Made by a program: the position numbers and the translations under genes
NCBI GenBank assembly: GCA_019232645.1
Contig: JAFANO010000071.1
Coordinates: 1 to 11,059, forward strand
Length of the DNA: 11,059 nucleotides
From: Planctomycetaceae bacterium
Lineage (GTDB): Bacteria; Planctomycetota; Planctomycetia; Isosphaerales; Isosphaeraceae
Direction of reading: 5' to 3'
The notes under the pieces: model-generated
Database searches by the model: none
Told to the model about the DNA's origin: nothing
Seen by the model: only the letters and a program-made list of their open reading frames with translations
In this document: one piece after another, positions 1 to 6,148 of the stretch
Numbering within the stretch: the stretch's first letter is position 1
How the letters are laid out: the number at the start of each line of letters is the position of its first letter

Positions 1-67
1 AGCCCGACAGCAACGACCGGGTCTCCAACCCTTCGAATTGGAGCACCGTACGATTACGCTTCCTCAT
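1..67 (-). CDS. 5' fragment of a LEPR-XLL-like N-terminal motif protein gene (runs off left edge)
   Basis: Only the first 22 codons are in the window, so this gene is too short for ordinary ORF calling. ATG lies at 67-65 and is preceded by a strong AGGAG Shine-Dalgarno (complement of 76-80) with 8 nt spacing. The peptide begins MRKRNRTVLQFEGLETRSLL and continues SG. The arrangement of basic residues, then LE-x-R-x-LLSG about 15 residues in, matches the short N-terminal LEPR-XLL-type motif that begins many large planctomycete secreted or surface proteins (family knowledge). It is the same motif class as SLEDRRLLSP in the plus-strand gene at 1205, and the two genes are divergent. The function of the body of the protein cannot be seen. 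The start site and motif together make a real gene likely; the product name is inference. Confidence 0.7.
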   Translation of the reverse strand, partial: MRKRNRTVLQFEGLETRSLLSG

Positions 68-75
68 CAGATGAT

Positions 76-80
76 CTCCT
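76..80 (-). promoter_or_regulatory. Shine-Dalgarno site deciding the start at 67
   Basis: On the minus strand AAGGAGAT is followed 8 nt later by ATG at 67-65. It is the best ribosome-binding site in the left 1.2 kb and is the main reason for calling the partial gene. Confidence 0.7.
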
Positions 81-905
81 TGTGAGTTCGAGATGCTACG
101 TTCCGACTGCCATTCCCACCCCGGCGGCGCCGGTGCTTTCCGCCCCAATCAAGGGCCGTCGAGGAGTTCGATCGCCAGATCTCGGAGGGCCGCGCCGCAG
201 GCGGCGCTGGCCCGGGGTTTGTCCGCTGACAGGTCGCCGAGGACACGCCCACTGCCTGATCCGAAGCCGAGAGGCCGACGACCGACCCCTGGACGGTCGC
301 CGTGAAGGCGCACGACGAGGTCGCGCCGAAGGCCAGGCCGTCGGCGAGGAGAGGGGCGATGGACGTCCCGAGGACGGCGGTCGCGGTGCCCCGGATCCGA
401 ACCAGGACTGTGGAAAGTGCTCGCGACCTCGTGGAAGTCGCTCACCGGAAGGCTGTGGAGGGTCGGCAAGGTCCGGGAGCGCCCTCCAGGCTTCCCAGGC
501 CGGTGCCGCCGACGATCGGTCAAGAGCCTGCGCCGCTCGACGACGCCGCCATGGAGACGTCGACCCCGGTGTTCGGGTCGCCGTCGAAGGTCACGTCGGG
601 AGTGCTCCGCAGTCCGGTCGACCGGGCACCCCGTCAAGACGAGGGCGCGGCCTTGTGTCGGCTGTAGCCTCCTCTGCCGCCGTATCAGATCGCGAGGGTT
701 CGTCCCCTCCAAGAAGCTCATCGCGCAATCCCGCCCTGAATGCGCGCGGATTCTTTTCGGACGGCGCTTTTTTCGGGGTGCTTCGAGGCGCTTCCTCCAT
801 TGAAATCAAGATTTGTGGTTACCTTTCGGAGATCGGGCCCGGGGCGACGGGGAGGCGGCGTGTGACGTCGAGGCTGGCCGGCTGGCCGTGTGAGAGGAGG
901 CATGC

Positions 906-933
906 TTGACTACCGGACCAACGGCGCTAAGAT
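906..933 (+). promoter_or_regulatory. Candidate sigma-70-type promoter for the membrane protein-sigma-kinase operon
   Basis: TTGACT at 906-911 (5 of 6 to the -35 consensus) is followed after 16 bp by TAAGAT at 928-933 (4 of 6 to the -10 consensus), in one of the few AT-richer patches of the region. It points toward the operon starting at 1205 and would give a leader of about 260 nt. Planctomycete promoters are poorly characterised, so this is a visual match only. Confidence 0.35.
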
Positions 934-1090
934 TGTTACGATTTTTTATCCCGCGACCGACCCGAGGTACGGCCCGGACTGCCCTGGCGCGTGCGAGGGT
1001 TATCAGGTTCGGGTTTTTTCAGGTCAACGGACACATCGTCATCGGCGAACGGGGCACGTCCCTTGGGGACCAACTCTCACGAGATTTGTA

Positions 1091-1103
1091 TACCTGAAAG
1101 GTA
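1091..1103. promoter_or_regulatory. Perfect 13-bp dyad, possible operator
   Basis: TACCT-gaa-AGGTA is an exact inverted repeat with 5-bp arms and a 3-bp centre, in the leader of the operon about 100 bp before the chosen start codon. It could be a small regulator-binding site or the stem of an RNA element. A dyad this short can arise by chance. Confidence 0.25.
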
Positions 1104-1204
1104 AGATGACTCTATCCGAAGGGGAGCCTGCGGGGAGAGGACCTCCATGCTGCAATCGGGCAGGACGTGAAACGATCCTGAATCTAATCGAACGGATTCC
1201 ACCG

Positions 1205-2275
1205 ATGAGACTTCCTGCAGGAATCGCCCCACGCAGATCCGAGGTGCCCCCCCTCGCCGTCGAGTCTCTGGAAGACCGGCGGCTCCTCAGCCCCCTGACG
1301 CTGTCCTCGGGGCCCGAGCGCGGCCCTTCCGGGGTCGCGATCGCGGCCGAAGTGGGTCCCTCGAACGCGTCGCCGAAGGTCGCACTGAATGCCATCACTG
1401 TCCCGCCCGGATCCGGGGGAAGGCCGAGCGACGGTCAGGTCATGATCGCGGTGGCCCAAGCCGTGGTCGGAGACGGCGCTCCGGGGGTCATCGGCCCGGT
1501 CGTCCCTGGGGACGCCGGGATGGTCTCGGGACCCGTAGGGCCTGGCGGCCCGGGACCCATGCTCGCCTTTGGCGTATCCGGACTTCCGGACATCGCTCGC
1601 CTCGACCTCGAGGCGTCCGGCGGCCTTGAAGCCCCCGGCCTGCCAGCCCCGGGGGAGTTGCCTCTCCCCGCGATCGTCGCCTTCGCGTCCGCTCCCGGCA
1701 CCGCGATCGGTTCCTCGGCGCGGGGCGCTGTGGTGGCCGGCAACCCCGCCGGCCAGGGATCCTTCGACGGCATCCCCGGTGGTCAGGGCCGCATGGTCAA
1801 CGATACCGGCGCGACGGGAGGTGTCCCGCCTTGGGAGTGGTCGTCACGCCCCGAGGGCGCGTCGTCCTCCGGCGTGCCTCTCGGCCCGATCCGCGGGGAC
1901 GGGGTGATCCAGCGGGGCACGGGCCGGCCAGAGATCGGTCTGCCCTCCGACGAACGGGCCGGATCGGATCGCGACCTTGCGGACCCGCAACGGGCCGACC
2001 TGCTGAGCCATTTCTTGCCGTTCGACCGTTCGGTGCTGGAAGACGCCCTCGATCACTTCCTCGACTCGTACGCCGGCCTCGGCGCCGCGATGTCCGGGGG
2101 GACGGGACCGCTCAGCGTGGTTCCCGCGCTGATGGCCCTCGCGGTCTCGATCCTGGCCTGCGACGTGGCCCTCCACCTGCGACGCTCCCGGGGCGACGGG
2201 CGCCTGGCCGAGGGCGATGAGGGCCCCCTCCATTTCCCCGGCCTGCCCGGCCTCTGGAGCCGTTCCCGATCATGA
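1205..2275 (+). CDS. Gly/Pro-rich single-pass membrane protein with LEPR-XLL-like N-terminus, upstream of ECF sigma factor
   Basis: This 356-residue protein of unknown function has three visible parts. Residues 19-30 (VESLEDRRLLSP) form a LEPR-XLL-like motif. Residues about 35-260 are low-complexity, rich in Gly, Pro, Ala and Val, with repeated GP/PG pairs near 93-118. Residues 269-292 look like an amphipathic helix (FLPFDRSVLEDALDHFLDSY), followed by one hydrophobic segment at about 302-324 and a basic tail beginning HLRRSR. The positive-inside rule puts the tail of about 30 residues in the cytoplasm and the rest outside. I chose ATG 1205 because it puts the motif about 20 residues from the N-terminus; its ribosome-binding site is weak (GGA, 8 nt away). 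An in-frame ATG at 1106 would add 33 residues. The stop overlaps the sigma factor start as ATGA, so translation is probably coupled. A role as membrane partner or sensor for that sigma factor is inference; no anti-sigma domain is recognisable. Confidence 0.7.
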   Translation: MRLPAGIAPRRSEVPPLAVESLEDRRLLSPLTLSSGPERGPSGVAIAAEVGPSNASPKVALNAITVPPGSGGRPSDGQVMIAVAQAVVGDGAPGVIGPVVPGDAGMVSGPVGPGGPGPMLAFGVSGLPDIARLDLEASGGLEAPGLPAPGELPLPAIVAFASAPGTAIGSSARGAVVAGNPAGQGSFDGIPGGQGRMVNDTGATGGVPPWEWSSRPEGASSSGVPLGPIRGDGVIQRGTGRPEIGLPSDERAGSDRDLADPQRADLLSHFLPFDRSVLEDALDHFLDSYAGLGAAMSGGTGPLSVVPALMALAVSILACDVALHLRRSRGDGRLAEGDEGPLHFPGLPGLWSRSRS

Positions 2276-2844
2276 GCGCCGATCCGATCGATACCCTGCT
2301 CGTGAAGCTTTCTAGCGGAGACGACTCCGCCGCCGAGCGCGTCTTCCGGGATTATGAGCCGTACCTCCGCGCCATGGTGCGGAAGCGAGTGACGCCGTTG
2401 CTCCGCGCCAAGTTCGACTCGATGGATGTGGTCCAGTCGGTCTGGGTCAACGTCCTGGAGGGCTACCGCGCGGGGGGATGGAAGTTCGCCGACCGCGACC
2501 AACTGAGGGCGTTCCTGGCCCGGGTGACATACAACCATTTCATCAATCATTGCCGCCGTCACGGCGCCGCGCTGGAGCGCGAGCGGCCGCTTCCCGAGGG
2601 CGAGTCGCCCGCTCTGCCCCCTTCGTGCCAGCCGCGACCCAGCCAGGTCGCCGAGGCCGACGAGCTGTGGGAGCGGATCGTGCATCACTGTCCCCCCACG
2701 CACCGCGAGGTCCTCCAGCTCAAGCGACAGGGGGTCCCGCCGACCGAGATCGCGGCCCGCGTCGGGCTGCATGAGGGGAGCGTGCGCCGCATCCTCTACG
2801 AGTTGGCGCGGCGGCTTACTACAGAGCGGGCGCAGACGCGCTAG
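2272..2844 (+). CDS. ECF-type RNA polymerase sigma factor (planctomycete type)
   Basis: This 190-residue sigma-70-family protein would direct RNA polymerase to a specific set of promoters. Residues about 25-97 are region 2: DYEPYLRAMVRKRV, then FDSMDVVQSVWVNVLEGY, the core-binding and -10-recognition part, ending FLARVTYNHFINHCRRH. A charged, Pro-rich linker spans about 100-128. Residues about 130-183 are region 4, with a helix-turn-helix for -35 binding (PPTEIAARVGLHEGSVRRILYE is its core, about 156-177). Size and the DSMDVVQSVW segment fit planctomycete ECF sigma factors, which are often encoded beside Ser/Thr kinases. The gene starts inside the stop codon of the upstream membrane-protein gene; GGAG at 2256-2259 is a rather distant ribosome-binding site. 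The kinase gene starts 32 nt after its stop. No classical anti-sigma gene is adjacent, so control by the membrane protein or by phosphorylation is plausible but unproven. Confidence 0.92.
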   Translation: MSADPIDTLLVKLSSGDDSAAERVFRDYEPYLRAMVRKRVTPLLRAKFDSMDVVQSVWVNVLEGYRAGGWKFADRDQLRAFLARVTYNHFINHCRRHGAALERERPLPEGESPALPPSCQPRPSQVAEADELWERIVHHCPPTHREVLQLKRQGVPPTEIAARVGLHEGSVRRILYELARRLTTERAQTR

Positions 2845-2863
2845 CCGACGGGGCCCTCGCGCT

Positions 2864-2868
2864 GAGGG
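2864..2868 (+). promoter_or_regulatory. Shine-Dalgarno site choosing ATG 2877 for the kinase
   Basis: GAGGG lies 8 nt before ATG 2877 but only 2 nt before the in-frame GTG at 2871. The spacing therefore favours the ATG, which shortens the protein by two residues. Confidence 0.5.
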
Positions 2869-2876
2869 CAGTGGCG

Positions 2877-5432
2877 ATGGAGGCACCTAACCCCGACGCC
2901 CTCGGAGAGGGAGCCGGCTCCCGGGAGACCCAGGTCTTCGACGTGCCCCCCGGCTTCGATCCCTCGGGCGCGCTCGCCGCGCCGCAGGTCGACGAGCTGG
3001 TCGCCGCCTGGCGACGTGGGGAACGGCCGAGGGCCGAGGAGATCCTGGCCCGCCACCCCGGGCTCGGCGACGAGGCGGCGATCCGCCTGATCGTCGAGGA
3101 ATTCGTCCTCCGCCTGGAGGCGGGGATGGACGTCGACCCCGCCGAAGTCGCGCGCCGGTTCCCGCTCTGGCGTGACGAGCTGGAGCTCCTCCTCGACAGC
3201 TACCGCATGATGCAGGCGGGCCCGGCGCCGGACCTCCTGCCGGGCACGGGCGAGGACCTGGCCGGGTTCCGGCTCCTGGCCGAGCTCGGTCGGGGTGCGT
3301 CGGGAGGGGTCTTCCTGGCCCAGCAGCCCGAGCTGGCAGACCGGCTGGTGGTCGTGAAGATCACGCCGCGCGGCCGGGAGGAGCACCTCTCGCTCGCCCC
3401 TTTGCAGCACAGGAACATCGTGCCGCTCTACTCCGCGCAGGTGATCCCCGACCTCGACTTGCAGATCCTGTGCATGCCCTTCCTGGGCGGCGCGTCGCTG
3501 GCGCAGGTCCTGGACCTACTGAGGGATCAGCCCCCGGCCCGGCGGGCCGGCCGTCAACTGCTCGACGCGCTGGATCGGGTCCAGGCGCGCCTACCGGTCG
3601 CTCCCCCGAGCCGGGGTCCGTTCCGACCGTACCTCGCCCGCGCGACGTACGTCGAGGCGATCTGCTGGATCGGGGCTTGCCTCGCCGACGGCCTCCAGTA
3701 TGCTCACGACCGCAACCTTGTGCATATGGATATCAAGCCGTCCAACGTGCTGCTCGCAGGCGACGGCCAGCCGATGCTCCTCGACTTCCACCTGGCGCGC
3801 GAGCCGATCGACCCCGGCGCCCCGACGCCCTCCTGGATGGGTGGTACGCCAGGATATATGGCCCCCGAGCACTCCGAGGCGCTAATCGCTGTCGGCGAGG
3901 GCCGGGCGATCCCCGCCGCCGTGGACGGCCGCGCCGACCTCTTCGCGCTGGGAATGCTGCTGGACGAGGCGCTCTGCGGGCGCAGTCCGGAGGCGAACGG
4001 CTGCCCTCGGACTCCGCTGCACCGCCGCAATCCGGTGGTCAGCGTAGGCCTCTCGGATGTCATCCAGAAATGCCTCCAGCCCGATCCCCGCGCGCGCTAT
4101 CCCGACGCGGCCGCGCTGGCGGCCGATCTGAGGCGTCACCTGGAAGACCTTCCGCTGCGGGGCGTCCCCAACCGCAGCCCCGCCGAGCGATGGCGCAAGT
4201 GGCGCCGCCGCCGGCCTCACGCGCTGCCGCGGGTCCGGATCCTGCTGGCCGCGGCCCTCACGACGGCCGCGGCGACGCTCCTGCTCTGGGACGCCTATCG
4301 CCTCCGCGTCCACGAGATCGGGGCCGCGCTGGCCAGCGGCCGGGCGTATCGGGGGCGGCATCACTACCAGGAGGCCGCGGAGGCCCTGAGGCACGGCCTG
4401 GCCCTCGCCGGGAACCTGCCCGCGATCGGCTCGTATCGGCGGGCGCTCGGCGACGAGCTGGCCCTCGCTCTGAGGGACGGGAGGGCCGCGGACCTCCATC
4501 GTCTCGTGGATCTCATCCGCTTCCGGTATGGCATCGACCCGCCCCCGCCCGAGGAGGCGCGGACCTTGATCCGACGCGGCCGGGCCCTCTGGAAGGCGCG
4601 GAGTGAGCTCCTCGCGCCGGGAGTCGGCCGACGCGAGCCCGAGGTCGAGCGGGGCATCCGGGCCGATTTGCTCGACTTCGCCCTCGTCTGGGTGGACCTC
4701 CGCGTCCGATCGGCGCCGGCGGCCGAGGCCGACGACGCGCGCCGGGAGGCCCTCCGCGTGCTCGAGGAGGCGGAGGACCTGCTCGGGCCCAGTCCCGCGA
4801 TCGACCGCGAGCGCCGGACCCATGCCGGGCCGCTCGGGCGGGCCGGCTCCTCCCGCACCCCCTCGGCTCTGCCGAAGTCGGCCTGGGAGCATTACGACCT
4901 GGGGCGATCCTACCTCCGGTCCGGTCAGATCGCGCCCGCGGCCGAGCAATTCCAGCTCGGCCTCGAGCGGAGGCCGGAGGACTTTTGGCTGAACTTCTAC
5001 CAGGGGCTCTGTGCCTATCGCCTCGGGCAGTATCAGGATGCGGTCCAGGCGTTCTGCGCCTGCGTCGCGTTATCCCCGAGGGCCGAATGCTTTTACAACC
5101 GGGCCCTGGCCCACGAGGCGCTGGGCCGGACCGACCGGGCCCTCCGCGACTACACCCGCGCCTTGCGACGGGATCCTGCGCTGACGGAGGCGGCCCTCAA
5201 CCGGGGCCTCCTCTCCTATCACGAGGGCCGCCTCGACGCGGCGGCTGCCGACTTGAGGCATGCGCTCACCACGGCGTCGAGCCGTGGGGTCCTGGGGATC
5301 ATCCACTACAACCTGGCCCTGGTCGACCTGGCGCGCGGAGATCGGCCTGCGGCCCTCTCGAATCTCAAAGCCGCCTCGAATTTCGGATACGAGCCGAGTG
5401 GTGCCTCCGGTACGTCACGGTCCTCACCGTAG
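2877..5432 (+). CDS. Membrane-anchored Ser/Thr protein kinase with TPR C-terminus
   Basis: This 851-residue protein likely phosphorylates Ser/Thr of partner proteins, the adjacent sigma factor being the obvious candidate (inference). Residues about 38-110 are a helical N-terminal region common in planctomycete kinases (VDELVAAWRRGERPRAEEIL). The kinase domain spans about 130-425: glycine loop LGRGASGGVF at 137-146, ATP-anchoring Lys161 (VVVK), catalytic loop HMDIKPSN at 283-290 with Asp285, Lys287 and Asn290, metal-binding Asp303 in DFH, GTPGYMAPE at 323-331, and Asp354 in DLFALG. HRD and DFG are altered to HMD and DFH, and only 16 residues separate Lys161 from HRN at 178, so the alpha-C region is very short. 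The key catalytic residues are nevertheless intact, so activity is likely. A basic stretch (WRKWRRRRP, 439-447) precedes one transmembrane helix at about 454-472. Residues 669-838 contain five TPR-like repeats, predicted to lie across the membrane. Third gene of the operon. Confidence 0.93.
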   Translation: MEAPNPDALGEGAGSRETQVFDVPPGFDPSGALAAPQVDELVAAWRRGERPRAEEILARHPGLGDEAAIRLIVEEFVLRLEAGMDVDPAEVARRFPLWRDELELLLDSYRMMQAGPAPDLLPGTGEDLAGFRLLAELGRGASGGVFLAQQPELADRLVVVKITPRGREEHLSLAPLQHRNIVPLYSAQVIPDLDLQILCMPFLGGASLAQVLDLLRDQPPARRAGRQLLDALDRVQARLPVAPPSRGPFRPYLARATYVEAICWIGACLADGLQYAHDRNLVHMDIKPSNVLLAGDGQPMLLDFHLAREPIDPGAPTPSWMGGTPGYMAPEHSEALIAVGEGRAIPAAVDGRADLFALGMLLDEALCGRSPEANGCPRTPLHRRNPVVSVGLSDVIQKCLQPDPRARYPDAAALAADLRRHLEDLPLRGVPNRSPAERWRKWRRRRPHALPRVRILLAAALTTAAATLLLWDAYRLRVHEIGAALASGRAYRGRHHYQEAAEALRHGLALAGNLPAIGSYRRALGDELALALRDGRAADLHRLVDLIRFRYGIDPPPPEEARTLIRRGRALWKARSELLAPGVGRREPEVERGIRADLLDFALVWVDLRVRSAPAAEADDARREALRVLEEAEDLLGPSPAIDRERRTHAGPLGRAGSSRTPSALPKSAWEHYDLGRSYLRSGQIAPAAEQFQLGLERRPEDFWLNFYQGLCAYRLGQYQDAVQAFCACVALSPRAECFYNRALAHEALGRTDRALRDYTRALRRDPALTEAALNRGLLSYHEGRLDAAAADLRHALTTASSRGVLGIIHYNLALVDLARGDRPAALSNLKAASNFGYEPSGASGTSRSSP

Positions 5433-5699
5433 GGTTAGTTGCGCGGCGCTGACCCACCCTCCGAGGATGGGCCACAGGCTCATCACGCGCTTGAGCGCCT
5501 CACACCAGACCGTCCAGCGGACGCTTGGACTGCTCTAGCGGCGGCATGAGGGAGTATCTCGCGGTTCCACGTGAAATTTTCAACGCTCAAGTTGGCTTCC
5601 GGGGGGATGGCCGCAACCTCCCCAGAACCCCTACAATTCGATCTCCGAGGATCGCTGGCTCCATTCGCGTCCTGACTCCGTTGCTCGCTGCCCAAGGCG
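5433..5699. other. Intergenic region between kinase gene and transposase remnant
   Basis: About 270 bp without a supportable gene. A short inverted repeat, GTCCA and TGGAC with a 9-nt loop near 5512-5530, lies about 80 bp after the kinase stop. It has no T-tract, so I do not call it a terminator. Short frames on both strands contain no domain I recognise. The stretch may include flanking debris of the insertion element that follows. Confidence 0.4.
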
Positions 5700-6036
5700 T
5701 TCCCCGTGATCAACCTCCCGGACCTCATCGACGACGCCAAGGGCTTCCAACACTGTCCGAGATTTTCATTGGCCCGACCGGGTCGCCTGCCCTCATGGCG
5801 ACTCCAGGGAGGTCGTCCAGGACGGCAAGGACCGGACCCAACCCCACCGTCAGAGCACTGACTGTCGGTCTTGTAGGTGGCGCTTCGAGGACCTGACCGG
5901 GACCGTCTTCACCGGGTACCGCCAGCCACTCCAGATCGGGATCCTCTGCCGGGATTCGTCGGGCCTGAACCGCTCCGTCTCCCAGATCGCCCAGGAGATG
6001 GACCTGGACTCTGTCGTGAAGCTGATCGGCATGGGT
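5700..6036 (+). pseudogene. Decayed IS1595-type transposase remnant (N-terminal zinc-ribbon part)
   Basis: Two frames joined by a one-base shift at about 5751 give FPVINLPDLIDDAKGFQ, then TVRDFHWPDRVACPHGDSRE and onward to CRSCRWRFEDLTGTVF, and finally NRSVSQIAQEMDLDSVV. This is the characteristic start of IS1595-family transposases: a short leader, WPDGVxCPxC, a zinc ribbon ending CxxCxxxFxxLTGT, then a hydrophobic segment and a helix ending QIAQEL. Decay is visible. The first CxxC pair has become CPHG, the frame is broken, and homology stops soon after QIAQEM, so the DDE-type catalytic domain is gone; the open frame then runs through unrelated sequence to TGA at 6130-6132. No initiation codon with a ribosome-binding site is seen; GTG 5706 is the only nearby start. 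No terminal inverted repeats or target duplication were found by eye. It cannot encode an active transposase. Confidence 0.8.
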
Positions 6037-6148
6037 GATCCCTCTCGGGTCCGCATGTCTCCGTCCCCGGCGACGGGACGGGGCCGCCCCGCAGGACCCG
6101 ATGATCGCGGACGGATCGACTCCGGGGATTGACAAAACCGCGGCCGAT
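6037..6148. other. Junction between transposase remnant and truncated acyltransferase gene
   Basis: About 110 bp that continues the remnant's open frame without transposase-like sequence. It holds a CGGGG-CCG-CCCCG hairpin at about 6077-6089 that could sit in the 3' end of the minus-strand operon transcript. There is no T-run, so it is not a confident terminator. Confidence 0.3.

Larger units (their letters stand above)
81..1204. other. Long intergenic region without a convincing gene
   Basis: About 1.1 kb separates the two divergent LEPR-XLL-like genes. Open frames of up to 275 codons exist here, but they are Arg/Gly/Pro-rich, lack good ribosome-binding sites and show no domain I recognise, as expected for chance frames in GC-rich DNA. 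One minus-strand stretch, roughly 67-440, reads as an Ala/Val/Gly/Thr-rich sequence (for example GTATAVLGTSIAPLLADG) with mostly G or C at third positions. It might be an old gene fragment, but it has no plausible start and ends in nonsense-like sequence. The part after about 740 is less GC-rich and contains the candidate promoter and dyad listed separately. Confidence 0.5.

Noticed and set aside
760..790. Possible terminator around the T6 run at about 768-773
   Set aside because: No stable stem directly precedes the T-run on either strand and no gene ends nearby.
82..909. Plus-strand open frame of 275 codons
   Set aside because: Arg/Gly/Ser/Pro-rich composition typical of chance frames in GC-rich DNA, no domain and no ribosome-binding site; other frames over the same region are equally open.
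890..1204. Longer N-terminal extension of the membrane-protein gene
   Set aside because: The frame is open, but the LEPR-XLL-like motif belongs close to the N-terminus and the extension has no signal or domain features; ATG 1205 fits better. ATG 1106 remains a possible alternative.
3882..4949. Minus-strand open frame of 355 codons inside the kinase gene
   Set aside because: Antisense shadow of a well-supported kinase; its translation is rich in Arg, Gly and Pro without motifs.
5458..5538. Possible helix-turn-helix relic reading RLSASHQTVQRTLGLL
   Set aside because: Only about 16 residues look like a DNA-binding helix pair, with no supporting sequence on either side; likely coincidence.
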